Of a DNA stretch of 64,000 nucleotides, positions 1 through 8,247 are shown in pieces (positions within the stretch are counted from its first letter, which is position 1; each line of letters opens with the position of its first letter). Origin of the DNA: Dyella sp. M7H15-1 (lineage in GTDB: Bacteria; Pseudomonadota; Gammaproteobacteria; Xanthomonadales; Rhodanobacteraceae). Below the pieces are notes generated by a model. That model saw only the letters and a program-made list of their open reading frames with translations. It ran no database searches and had not been told where the DNA came from. Location of the stretch: the NCBI RefSeq assembly GCF_004114615.1, contig NZ_CP035300.1, forward strand, positions 372,001 to 436,000. Direction: 5' to 3'. A program made the position numbers and the translations under genes.

Positions 1-510
1 ACGTTTCTTCCGGGCATTCTCAAGATGCTTCACCTGGAGGACGGGCACGTTGCAGATTTGCTGCTTAACGGTTTTCTGATCCTTGGTGCAGTGATTGGCA
101 TCTGGCTTACCATCGTGCTGCCACGGCGGGTATTTTTGATCACTTCCTTTTTCGCTACTGGTGTCGCCTTGCTGGCCCTCGGATTGCTACCGGAATCTTC
201 TGCAGCGGCGCTGATCGCCGTCTTTGCATTGTTCACCCTGGTCATGTCCGCAGTGTCGAACCTGGTGGGAGTCTTCCCGCCAGAATGTTTTCCGACCGAG
301 GTGCGTGCGTGCGGCGTAGGACTGGCAGTGGCATGCAGTCGCCTCGGTTCGGCAGTGGGAACATTCCTGTTGCCTATCGGCGTGGCGCATTTCGGATTCC
401 AGCCGGCGATCATTGTGCTGGGCGTGATCCTGTTTGCCGGCATGGCCGTGTCGATGGTATGGGCGCCGGAAACACGCAATTTGCGCCTTAACGAGGCCGC
501 CAGGGCCTGA
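1..510 (+). CDS. MFS transporter, C-terminal part (partial)
   Basis: The reading frame is open from the first base and ends in TGA, so the window cuts the gene and only about 169 C-terminal residues are present. The fragment has about five hydrophobic segments. A conserved loop motif (FPTEVRACGVG) leads into a helix ending GTFLLP, as in the last helices of sugar/metabolite:H+ symporters of the major facilitator superfamily. It ends with a short charged cytoplasmic tail. The substrate cannot be inferred from this half. The ATG at 25 is internal, not a start. A bidirectional terminator follows and separates it from the convergent dehydrogenase cluster. Confidence 0.8.
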   Translation, partial: TFLPGILKMLHLEDGHVADLLLNGFLILGAVIGIWLTIVLPRRVFLITSFFATGVALLALGLLPESSAAALIAVFALFTLVMSAVSNLVGVFPPECFPTEVRACGVGLAVACSRLGSAVGTFLLPIGVAHFGFQPAIIVLGVILFAGMAVSMVWAPETRNLRLNEAARA

Positions 511-520
511 GCAGCGCACC

Positions 521-552
521 AAAAAATCGAGGCGCCCTTTGAGCGCCTCTTT
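521..552. terminator. Bidirectional intrinsic terminator
   Basis: A perfect 7-bp inverted repeat (GAGGCGC at 529-535, GCGCCTC at 543-549) is flanked by an A-run at 521-526 and a short T-run at 550-552. It lies between the convergent MFS and E2 genes, so it can terminate both. Confidence 0.75.
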
Positions 553-575
553 ACATGTCATGTTCTGGCCGGAAA

Positions 576-1952
576 TCAGTTCGGCAAGGACAAATTGTCC
601 AGCAGCGCCTTGAGGAAGCGCGCCGCTTCGCCACCGGTGGTAGCACGGTGATCGAAGGTGAGGCTGATTGGCATGCGGCGATGTACTTCGATACCGCCCA
701 TCACGGCCACCACGTCATGACTGAGCTTGCCGGCGCCAATAATCGCAACGCACGGCGGCACCACCACCGGGGTGGCATAGCGGCCGGCGAACATGCCGAA
801 GTTGGACAGGCTGATGGTGTAGCCAGACAGTTCCGATGACGGAATCGTGCGGTCTTCCACCTGCGTACGCAGACGCTGAATGCCGGCGCGGATGCCTGCG
901 CCATCGAGCACATCGGCATTGCGCAGGGCCGGCACGAACAAGCCATCTTCGGTATCAACGGCGATGCCGATGTCGACATGCGGATGCAGCGTGCGCGTGA
1001 GGTTCTTGCCGTCGAACCAGGCGTTGAGCGCGGGCACGGTCTTGCAGGCGACGACGATGGCGCGGATCAGGCGCGCGGTGATGTCCTGCTTGCCGATCCA
1101 TGCATGCAGATCGGCATCGTCCACCAAGGTGGTCGGCACGACGTTGGCGTGTGCTTCGGCCATGACGCGGGCCATGTTGCGACGAACGCCTTTGAGTTGT
1201 TCCAGCTGGCCGCTGGCTTGCACGCTTGGCGGGGCCGTGCGCACCGGCTTGCCGGCTTGCGACATCGGCGTGCGGGCCGGTTCCGGCTGCGGCAGTTCGG
1301 GGGCGAGATGGCGTCCGGCGCTGGGCGATACCGCCCGTGCCGGTGCAGCGTCGAGCGCGGCGGTGCCTTGTGCGGCAGCGTTCTTCACGTCCTGCATGGT
1401 CACCACGCCGTCGGCGCCGGTCGGGCGTACGCGGGTGAGGTCCACCTTCAGTTTCTTGGCGAGTGCGCGCACGGCCGGCACGGCCTTCACGCCGCCCACG
1501 CTCGCGGCTTGTTCGACGTGCACATGGCTGCCGCTGATCATCGCGCCGACCACGGTGCCTTCGTCTTCGCGATCGGCGGTCTTGCCGTTGTCGGATTCGA
1601 TTTCGCCGCCTTCATCGGAGGCGACCACTTTCTTCGCTTCGGGCGCGGCTTTCCTCGGGCCGTGATGGTGGCCGGTGGCTTCGGCTTCGGCGCGCTGCTT
1701 GGCGTTCGGGTCAGGCTCGAATTCGGCCAGCGCGGCGCCGGTTTCGATCACGTCGCCGGCGGCGCCGTGCAGTTTGGTGACTTTACCGGTGTAGGGCGAG
1801 GGTACGTCGACCACCGCCTTGGCGGTTTCCATCGACACTAGCGGCGCATCGAGCTTGATGCTGTCGCCTTCCTTGACATGCCATTCGACGATGGTGGCGT
1901 CGGGCAGGCCTTCGCCAAGGTCCGGCAGGTAGAACGTCTTGATGTTGGTCAT
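576..1952 (-). CDS. 2-oxo-acid dehydrogenase E2 (dihydrolipoamide acyltransferase)
   Basis: 458 residues, transacylase core of a pyruvate or branched-chain 2-oxo-acid dehydrogenase complex. An N-terminal lipoyl domain (residues 1-80) carries the lipoylation site METAKA with Lys45. Then come a charged His-rich linker, a peripheral-subunit-binding domain (about 155-192), a Pro/Ala linker, and the catalytic domain (about 250-458). The active-site signature reads DHRATTGG near 434-441: the catalytic His is kept but the usual Asp of HRxxDG is Thr. It is the last gene of an E1alpha-E1beta-E2 cluster, with about 130 bp after E1beta. No E3 gene lies nearby, so lipoamide dehydrogenase must come from elsewhere. 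The two-subunit E1 favours a BCKDH or alpha/beta-type PDH; the substrate is undecided. Confidence 0.9.
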   Translation of the reverse strand: MTNIKTFYLPDLGEGLPDATIVEWHVKEGDSIKLDAPLVSMETAKAVVDVPSPYTGKVTKLHGAAGDVIETGAALAEFEPDPNAKQRAEAEATGHHHGPRKAAPEAKKVVASDEGGEIESDNGKTADREDEGTVVGAMISGSHVHVEQAASVGGVKAVPAVRALAKKLKVDLTRVRPTGADGVVTMQDVKNAAAQGTAALDAAPARAVSPSAGRHLAPELPQPEPARTPMSQAGKPVRTAPPSVQASGQLEQLKGVRRNMARVMAEAHANVVPTTLVDDADLHAWIGKQDITARLIRAIVVACKTVPALNAWFDGKNLTRTLHPHVDIGIAVDTEDGLFVPALRNADVLDGAGIRAGIQRLRTQVEDRTIPSSELSGYTISLSNFGMFAGRYATPVVVPPCVAIIGAGKLSHDVVAVMGGIEVHRRMPISLTFDHRATTGGEAARFLKALLDNLSLPN

Positions 1953-2085
1953 TGGCTTTGAATCCGAGATTTAAAGAATGAGGTTCGTTGGCCGTAAATC
2001 GCCAATCGCCAATCGAAGAAGCGGGTTGACGGACGTTGCGGGTTGCGGCTTTTAACTATTCCCGATTTACGATTCCCGGCAAGCT

Positions 2086-3066
2086 TCAGCTGGCGGCCAG
2101 CGTGCGCTTCGCTGCTTCGACTACGCGCTCCGTGCTCGGCAGATACTTCATTTCGAGGCGGAACAGCGGGATATGCGTGTCGTAACCGGTGATGCGTTCG
2201 ACCGGCGCGAGCAGGTCGTACAGGCATTCCTCGGCAATGCGGGCGGCGATCTCGGCACCGAAGCCGGCGGTTTTGGGTGCTTCGTGCACGATCACGCAGC
2301 GGCCGGTTTTCTGCACCGATTCGGCAATTGTGTCGAAGTCCAGCGGGGCGAGTGTGGCCACGTCGATCACTTCGGCGCTGATGCCTTCTTCGGCAAGCGC
2401 GTCGGCGGCCTCCAGCGCTTCTTTGACTTGTGCGCCCCAGGTAACGATGGTGACGTCGGTGCCGTCGCGCAGCACGAAGCACACATCCAGCGGCAATGCC
2501 TCGCCGTCATCGGGCACTTCTTCCTTGTACTGGCGATAGATGCGCTTGGGCTCGAAGAACATCACCGGGTCCGGATCGCGGATCGCGGCGAGCAGCAGAC
2601 CGTAGGCGCGTGCAGGCGACGAGGGCATCACCACGCGCAGACCGGGGATGTTGGTGAACAAGTGTTCGTTCGCTTCGGAGTGATGTTCCGGTGCGCGAAT
2701 ACCGCCGCCCCATGGTGCACGCCATACCGCCGGGACGGTGAGGCGGCCGCGCGTGCGATTGCGCATGCGCGCGGCGTGGCAGGCGATCTGTTCCATCATC
2801 GGGTAGATGAAGCCTTCGAACTGCGCTTCAGCCACCGGTTTCATGCCTGCGGTGGCAAGACCGATGGTGACGCCGGCGATGGTGGTTTCGTCCAGCGGGG
2901 TGTCGAGCACGCGCAGTTCGCCGAATTTTTCCTGCAGTCCCTGGGTAGCGCGGAACACGCCGCCGTTGACGCCCACGTCTTCACCCAGCACCACGACGCT
3001 CTCGTCGTGGGCCATTTCATACGCAAGTGCCTGGGTGACGGCTTCGATAAGAGTGATTTGTGCCAT
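2086..3066 (-). CDS. 2-oxo-acid dehydrogenase E1 component, beta subunit
   Basis: 326 residues, full length for the transketolase-like beta subunit of alpha2beta2 E1 enzymes. The pyrimidine-binding half begins MAQITLIEAV and carries LGEDVG and the PLDET stretch. The C-terminal transketolase domain contains the EAPKTAGFGAE region and ends RVVEAAKRTLAAS. With the alpha subunit it binds thiamine diphosphate, decarboxylates the 2-oxo acid and passes the acyl group to lipoyl-E2. Only 5 bp separate it from the E1-alpha stop codon, so the two are co-transcribed and probably translationally coupled. Confidence 0.93.
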   Translation of the reverse strand: MAQITLIEAVTQALAYEMAHDESVVVLGEDVGVNGGVFRATQGLQEKFGELRVLDTPLDETTIAGVTIGLATAGMKPVAEAQFEGFIYPMMEQIACHAARMRNRTRGRLTVPAVWRAPWGGGIRAPEHHSEANEHLFTNIPGLRVVMPSSPARAYGLLLAAIRDPDPVMFFEPKRIYRQYKEEVPDDGEALPLDVCFVLRDGTDVTIVTWGAQVKEALEAADALAEEGISAEVIDVATLAPLDFDTIAESVQKTGRCVIVHEAPKTAGFGAEIAARIAEECLYDLLAPVERITGYDTHIPLFRLEMKYLPSTERVVEAAKRTLAAS

Positions 3067-3071
3067 GGCTC

Positions 3072-4154
3072 TTACGCCTTTTTTTCGAGCGAGATTGCAA
3101 GATCGCGTTGCTTGGCGAGATCAGCTGGAACTTCGGCGAAGTGGTAGTCGAACATCGCTGTGACCGGCTGGGTCTTGGTCTGCAGGTAAGCGTTGACCTC
3201 GTTGTCCATCCACTCGTCGCACTCGGTCTTCCAGGCTTCTTCTTTCTGATCGTCCCAGACACCCTTGGCAACCAGCCAGTTGCGCAGGCGCTTCATCGGT
3301 TCCTTGGCCCAGGCGTCCTTCACTTCCTGCTCGCCGCGATAACGACGGGCATCGTCGGCGGTGGTGTGGTCGCTCAGACGATACGTGACCAACTCCAGCA
3401 CGCTGCCGCCCTGGCCGTTGCGAGCGCGTTCCAGTGCGTCTTCCATCGCCTTGCGCACGGCAATGATGTCGTTGCCGTCCACCTGGATGGAGAACAGGCC
3501 GGCGGCGATGCCTTTTTGTGCCAGCGTCGGCGCGCCGGACTGAATCTTGCGGGGCACCGAGATCGCCCACTGGTTGTTGACGATCACTGTCACCATCGGC
3601 AGGTTCTGCGCGCCGGCGATGTTGATGGCGCCGTAGAAGTCGCCTTTGGAAGAGCCGCCGTCGCCGATCGTGCACACGGCCACGCGCTTCTCGCCGCGAA
3701 TCTTGAACGCCAGCGCGGTGCCGGCGGCATGCAGGCATTGGGTGGCAATTGGCACCGACCAGGCGAAGTCGTGGCGGGCGGGCTCGTTCTGGTAATCGTT
3801 GCCGCGTTCGTCGCCGCCCCAGTACATGTACACCTCGCGCGGCTGCACGCCACGGTACAACTGCGCGCCGTATTCGCGATAGCTCACCGCCAATACGTCT
3901 TCTGGCTTCATGGCGCTGCCGATACCGACATGCGCGGCTTCGTGCCCCAGGCAGCTTGCATACGTGCCGAGCTTGCCGGTACGTTGCAGAGCTACCGACT
4001 TCGCGTCGAATACGCGAGTCGACATCATCAACTTGTACAGTTCGACCATGTGGTCGAGATTCGTGACGAACTTAGGCAGGTCGTCACGGACTTGTTTGCC
4101 TTCGACGTCGAGGTATTGCAGATATTCGATTTCAAACTTGGCGGCGATGGACAC
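3072..4154 (-). CDS. 2-oxo-acid dehydrogenase E1 component, alpha subunit
   Basis: 360 residues from a GTG start. The frame is open much further upstream, to 4952 over kynA, but that part is a shadow. The GTG at 4154 has a purine-rich site (GGGAGCGA) just before it and gives the length usual for the family. The ThDP-binding motif GDGGSSKGDFYGAINIAG and the downstream NNQWAISVPR are both present, as are the RLSDHTTADDARRYR segment with the phosphorylation-loop-like SDHTTADD and the conserved Arg. First gene of the E1alpha-E1beta-E2 operon, divergent from kynA, with about 200 bp between them for both promoters. Confidence 0.9.
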   Translation of the reverse strand: MSIAAKFEIEYLQYLDVEGKQVRDDLPKFVTNLDHMVELYKLMMSTRVFDAKSVALQRTGKLGTYASCLGHEAAHVGIGSAMKPEDVLAVSYREYGAQLYRGVQPREVYMYWGGDERGNDYQNEPARHDFAWSVPIATQCLHAAGTALAFKIRGEKRVAVCTIGDGGSSKGDFYGAINIAGAQNLPMVTVIVNNQWAISVPRKIQSGAPTLAQKGIAAGLFSIQVDGNDIIAVRKAMEDALERARNGQGGSVLELVTYRLSDHTTADDARRYRGEQEVKDAWAKEPMKRLRNWLVAKGVWDDQKEEAWKTECDEWMDNEVNAYLQTKTQPVTAMFDYHFAEVPADLAKQRDLAISLEKKA

Positions 4155-4361
4155 GACTCGCTCCCGGGGTGGGTAAGGAAAAGATCTCTGCAGGGGAGGC
4201 GAGGCCCATCCAGTGGGGCCTGACGCACAGGGAAATCCCAAAAACTGTATTTGATAGCAGGTCGCCATGTTGCGCCGCAAGGCACGCCGCAGCATGCGAG
4301 CCCGTACGTGAAATGCCTCTGCACCGGGTAACATGCGCACTTTTGCAGGTTTGCGGGCACC

Positions 4362-5210
4362 ATGACGGATAACCAGCGTGATCTCGAAGCGGGCATCCAG
4401 CTCGACCTGAATGGCCGGATGACCTACGGCGGTTACCTGCGGCTGGATCAGCTCCTGACCGCCCAGCAACCGCTCAGTGAGCCCCCGCATCACGACGAGC
4501 TGCTGTTCATCGTGCAGCATCAGGTGGCCGAACTGTGGATGAAGCTGATCATCCACGAGTTGAAGCTGGCGATCGCGCGTCTGCGTGTTGATGATCTGGA
4601 TGCGTGCCTGAAAATTCTTGCGCGCGTGAAGCAGGTGCAACGACAACTGTTCGAGCAATGGGCGGTGCTGGAGACGCTGACGCCGTCGGAATACCTGGAA
4701 TTTCGCGGCGTGCTGGGTGCGTCGTCGGGCTTCCAGTCGCTGCAATACCGCATGATCGAATTCATGTTGGGCAACAAGAATGCGCAGATGCTCAAGGTAT
4801 TCGATTACGACCCGGCGGCACAGACGCAGTTGCGGGAAGTACTGGAGGCGCCCGGGCTTTACGACGAATTCCTGCGTTACCTGGCGCGTCGTGACCACGC
4901 GGTGCCAGCTGCGCGCGTAGAGCGCGACTGGAGCGAGCCGTATCAGCGCCATGACGATCTATTGCCGGTGTTCAAGCGCATTTACGAAGAGCGTGCAAGA
5001 TTCTGGTCGGAGTACCACATGTGCGAACAGTTGGTGGACGTGGAAGAAAGTTTCCAACTTTGGCGTTTCCGTCATATGAAAACGGTGGAACGGATCATCG
5101 GACACCGTCGTGGTACGGGTGGTTCCTCGGGCGTGGCGTTTTTGAAGAAGGCGTTGGAGTTGGAGTTTTTTCCGGAGTTGCTGGACGTGCGCACGGTGTT
5201 AGGCGCGTAG
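4362..5210 (+). CDS. kynA: Tryptophan 2,3-dioxygenase
   Basis: 282 residues, the normal bacterial length. Haem enzyme that opens the indole ring of L-tryptophan to N-formylkynurenine, the first step of kynurenine catabolism. Characteristic stretches are [13 protein letters not shown] near the start, [20 protein letters not shown] (haem and substrate pocket), the [17 protein letters not shown] loop, and [15 protein letters not shown] near the C terminus, which closes over the substrate. Divergent from the dehydrogenase operon. Its TAG stop codon lies inside a palindromic repeat, so the last codons are set by the repeat junction. No other kyn genes are in the window. Confidence 0.95.
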   Translation: MTDNQRDLEAGIQLDLNGRMTYGGYLRLDQLLTAQQPLSEPPHHDELLFIVQHQVAELWMKLIIHELKLAIARLRVDDLDACLKILARVKQVQRQLFEQWAVLETLTPSEYLEFRGVLGASSGFQSLQYRMIEFMLGNKNAQMLKVFDYDPAAQTQLREVLEAPGLYDEFLRYLARRDHAVPAARVERDWSEPYQRHDDLLPVFKRIYEERARFWSEYHMCEQLVDVEESFQLWRFRHMKTVERIIGHRRGTGGSSGVAFLKKALELEFFPELLDVRTVLGA

Positions 5211-5278
5211 GGGTGCAAACCCCAACATTGCCATGCGTACATGCATCCCGATGTTGGGGTTTGCACCCCAACCTACGC
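5205..5278. repeat. Dispersed palindromic repeat, copy 1
   Basis: An imperfect inverted repeat with arms of about 24-28 bp around a ~22-base centre. The arms read (GCGTAGG)TTGGGGTGCAAACCCCAACAT and its complement; the left arm lacks four bases (GTTG). Each arm is itself a small palindrome (TTGGGGT...ACCCCAA), so the RNA would fold into a cloverleaf-like double hairpin. It is nearly identical to 11102-11175, and a half copy lies at 36329. It supplies the TAG stop of kynA. Confidence 0.85.
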
Positions 5279-5476
5279 GTTCTCACCTGCGGCGAGTGAT
5301 GGCGAGACAAGCTTAAGTTAGTGCCATTGGCTTTAACCGATGGTCCCTTCAGGGACATCGACCAACCCTCTCCTCACTCCTCGGAGCCAAGTACGTCCGT
5401 TCGCCTGCCCGAAGAGAGGCAGACAGCCAAAGCTGTCACACTACGCCCCGTTTCGGCCCAGGATCCCGTCCCGCCC

Positions 5477-7084
5477 ATGAAGTCCCCCAGCATGCTCCGC
5501 GGGCTGCTTTCGTTCAGCAGCATGACCATGGTTTCACGCGTGCTTGGCTTGCTGCGGGATATCTCGATCAGCCATGTCTTTGGCGCCAACGTGGCCACCG
5601 ACGCTTTCTGGGTGGCTTTTCGCATTCCCAGTTTCATGCGCCGCATGTTTGCCGAGGGTTCGTTTTCCAGCGCTTTCGTTCCTGTCTTTACCGAGGTGAA
5701 AGAGAAGGGCACACATGCGCAATTGAAGATATTGATGTCGCGGGTATCCGGGACACTTGGTGGCGTGCTGCTGATCGTGACGGCGCTATGCATGCTGTTT
5801 GCGCCGCAGGTGGCAACGGTATTTGCGCCCGGCTCGGTGGACGATACGCACAAGTTCACCTTGATAGTGGAACTGCTGCGGCTGACCTTTCCATTTTTGC
5901 TGTTTGTATCGCTGACCGCACTTTCCGGTGGTGCACTCAACAGCTTCCATCGTTTCGGGCTGCCGGCGTTGACGCCGGTCATCCTCAATTTATGCATGAT
6001 CGCCGGGGCCTGGTGGTTGTCGCGGCATTTGCAGACGCCGATTCTTGCGCTGGGCTGGGCGGTGTTCGCAGCGGGCATTCTGCAAGTGCTGTTTCAACTG
6101 CCGGCGTTGCGCCAACTCGACTTGCTGACCTTGCCGAGCTGGGGCTGGAACCATCCGGATGTGCGCCGGATCATGCGGCAGATGGTGCCAACCTTGTTCG
6201 GTTCCTCGGTATCGCAGATCAACCTGCTGTTCGATACGGTGATTGCATCGCTGCTGATTTCCGGCTCGCAGACCTGGCTCTCGCAGGCGGACCGTTTTCT
6301 GGAATTGCCGCTGGGTGTATTCGGCGTGGCGTTGGGCACCGTGATCCTGCCTTCACTGTCACGCCATCACGTGGCCACTGATCATGAAGGTTTTTCCAAA
6401 GCGCTGGATTGGGGTCTGCGCACTACCTTGCTGATTGCCATACCAGCCATGTTCGGCTTGCTGCTGCTGGCCGAGCCGCTGGTGGCCACGTTGTTCCAGA
6501 ACGGCCAGTTCCGGTCGTTCGATACCCGCATGGCCACGCTGTCAGTGACGGCTTTGAGCTTCGGTGTGCCCGCTTATGCATTGGTGAAAGTTTTGCTGCC
6601 GGCGTTCTATGCGCGCAAGGACACGCGCACCCCCGTGCGTGCCGGCGTGGCTGCATTGATCACCAACATGGTGCTCAATGGCTTCTTTCTGCTGGCGCTG
6701 TATGCGATGTGGGCGCCAACTACGCTGAAGTCCGGCCCATTGCTGGACGGTCTTTCCAAAGTACCTGGTTTGCATCTTGCCCTGGGCATGGCCAGTGCGG
6801 CGGCCAGCTATATCAATCTGCTGTTGCTGTGGCGTTGGTTGCGCAAGGCGGACATCTACCAGCGCCAGGCAGGATGGAGCCGTCATCTGGTTCGATTGGC
6901 CGTGGCTGGTGGAGCGATGGTCGTCGTGCTGCTGCTGGGGCGCTGGTACTGGCCTGATTGGACACAGATGCAGGTGCTCGGCCGCGTGTGGCGTCTGGCT
7001 TTGCTGGTGTGCATGGGTGGTGCCACTTATGTCTGCGTACTTTTCGCGACAGGTTTTCGTCTGCGTGAATTGCACCACGACTGA
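5477..7084 (+). CDS. murJ: Lipid II flippase MurJ (MviN family)
   Basis: 535 residues, inner-membrane MOP-superfamily protein that moves lipid II across the cytoplasmic membrane for peptidoglycan synthesis. The frame is open from 5321, but the ATG at 5477 (MKSPSMLRGLLSFSSMTMVSRV) matches the usual MurJ N terminus and the earlier part looks non-coding. Conserved features are SRVLGLLRD, GANVATDAFWVAFRIPSFMRRMFAEGSFSSAFVP split over the first helices, and RFLELPLGVFGVALGTVILP in the middle. About 14 hydrophobic segments are visible. It is followed by ribF at 38 bp, the common proteobacterial order. Confidence 0.93.
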   Translation: MKSPSMLRGLLSFSSMTMVSRVLGLLRDISISHVFGANVATDAFWVAFRIPSFMRRMFAEGSFSSAFVPVFTEVKEKGTHAQLKILMSRVSGTLGGVLLIVTALCMLFAPQVATVFAPGSVDDTHKFTLIVELLRLTFPFLLFVSLTALSGGALNSFHRFGLPALTPVILNLCMIAGAWWLSRHLQTPILALGWAVFAAGILQVLFQLPALRQLDLLTLPSWGWNHPDVRRIMRQMVPTLFGSSVSQINLLFDTVIASLLISGSQTWLSQADRFLELPLGVFGVALGTVILPSLSRHHVATDHEGFSKALDWGLRTTLLIAIPAMFGLLLLAEPLVATLFQNGQFRSFDTRMATLSVTALSFGVPAYALVKVLLPAFYARKDTRTPVRAGVAALITNMVLNGFFLLALYAMWAPTTLKSGPLLDGLSKVPGLHLALGMASAAASYINLLLLWRWLRKADIYQRQAGWSRHLVRLAVAGGAMVVVLLLGRWYWPDWTQMQVLGRVWRLALLVCMGGATYVCVLFATGFRLRELHHD

Positions 7085-7122
7085 TCGTAAACAGGTCTTA
7101 CCGCATCCTCTATACTGCGCGG

Positions 7123-8091
7123 ATGATGAAACTGTCCCGGGATGTTGCGGGGCCGTGCTTGGCCCCCGGCGGCAGTGTGGTTGCGGTCGGTGCCTTTGAC
7201 GGTCTGCATCGTGGTCACCAAGCCTTGTTGAATGAAGTGCGCGAACGGGCGCAGGCCCTTGATCGCACGCCTGTCGTGGTGAGTTTCGAGCCGTTGCCGC
7301 GCGCCTACTTTTCGAAGGAGCCGGTACCGCGCCTGTCCAGCGTGCGCGAGAAGCTGCTTGGCTTCGCCGCCGCCGGTATGGAGCACACCTTGCTGATGCG
7401 CTTCAACCAGGCGCTGACCGCCATGTCCGCCGAAGATTTCGTGCAGCGCGTGCTGATCGAGCGGCTCAACGTGCGTGAAGTGTGGGTCGGGGCCGATTTT
7501 CGTTTCGGTCACAAACGCGCAGGCGATGTCGCCATGCTGGAACGGATTGGCGCAGAGCGTGGCTTCGTTGCCCACACCATGCCTGCGGTGCTGCTGGATG
7601 GCGAACGTGTGTCGGCCAGTCGAGTGCGTGCCTTGCTGGCTGCTGGCAACTTCGGCGCAGTGACGCCCTTGCTGGGCCGACCCTTCGTGATCGAGGGCAA
7701 GGTGGAATACGGCAACCAACTGGGGCGCATCCTCGGATTTCCGACCGCGAACATCCACCTGCGTGAGCGGGTGACCCCGGTTCACGGTATTTTCGCCGTG
7801 CGGGTGGGCTTGGGCGAGAGCGCTTGCAGTTGGCCCGGCGTGGCTAGTCTGGGCATACGGCCCACTATCAATGAAGTGGCCGAGCCCTTGCTGGAAGTGC
7901 ATCTGTTCGATTTCGAAGGTGATCTCTACGGCCAGCGCATGGCGGTGGAATTCGTGGCCAAGCTCCGTGATGAGATGAAATTTGACGGGCTGGACGCATT
8001 GAAGGAGCAAATGCGGCATGATGCGCGTTCCGCGCGGGAGATCCTGGGAATGAACCCCGTATTGATCGACGTGAACCAGGCAATATCATGA
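7123..8091 (+). CDS. ribF: Bifunctional riboflavin kinase / FMN adenylyltransferase
   Basis: 322 residues. The N-terminal nucleotidyltransferase domain has GAFDGLHRGHQALL (the HxGH-like motif is HRGH) and makes FAD from FMN and ATP. The C-terminal riboflavin kinase domain (from about residue 186) has GRPFVIEGKV and GRILGFPTANI, followed by GIFAVRVG. The length matches the family. It lies between murJ and ileS in the order usual for beta- and gammaproteobacteria. The stop codon overlaps the ATG of a leader-like ORF (ATGA at 8088-8091). Confidence 0.95.
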   Translation: MMKLSRDVAGPCLAPGGSVVAVGAFDGLHRGHQALLNEVRERAQALDRTPVVVSFEPLPRAYFSKEPVPRLSSVREKLLGFAAAGMEHTLLMRFNQALTAMSAEDFVQRVLIERLNVREVWVGADFRFGHKRAGDVAMLERIGAERGFVAHTMPAVLLDGERVSASRVRALLAAGNFGAVTPLLGRPFVIEGKVEYGNQLGRILGFPTANIHLRERVTPVHGIFAVRVGLGESACSWPGVASLGIRPTINEVAEPLLEVHLFDFEGDLYGQRMAVEFVAKLRDEMKFDGLDALKEQMRHDARSAREILGMNPVLIDVNQAIS

Positions 8092-8156
8092 GCTCCGGCA
8101 CGCCAAGCCTGCGCACCCGGTCCGCCGCAGCGGCTGCCACGATCATGATTATTTGA
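8088..8156 (+). CDS. Possible 22-residue leader peptide upstream of ileS
   Basis: A short ORF begins in the ATGA overlap with the ribF stop and encodes [19 protein letters not shown] followed by MII, so three of the last five codons are Ile (ATC, ATG, ATT, ATT, then TGA). A hairpin (ACCGAAGC...GCTTCGGT) starts a few bases after the stop and ileS begins about 90 bp downstream. This is the layout of an amino-acid attenuator leader for an Ile-related gene. No T-run follows the hairpin, so classical intrinsic termination is not obvious. Function is inferred from arrangement only. Confidence 0.4.
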   Translation: MSSGTPSLRTRSAAAAATIMII

Positions 8157-8247
8157 CGAGCCCCACCGAAGCGCGTGCGGCAAGCACCGAGGCTTCGGTC
8201 CCCTCCAGGCATCGAAGCGGAACCACCGTAAACACGGCACCCGAGCG

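Noticed and set aside
4155-4952. Upstream extension of the E1-alpha frame over kynA
   Set aside because: The extension is antisense to the well-supported kynA gene, and a GTG with a ribosome-binding site at 4154 gives the normal E1-alpha length.
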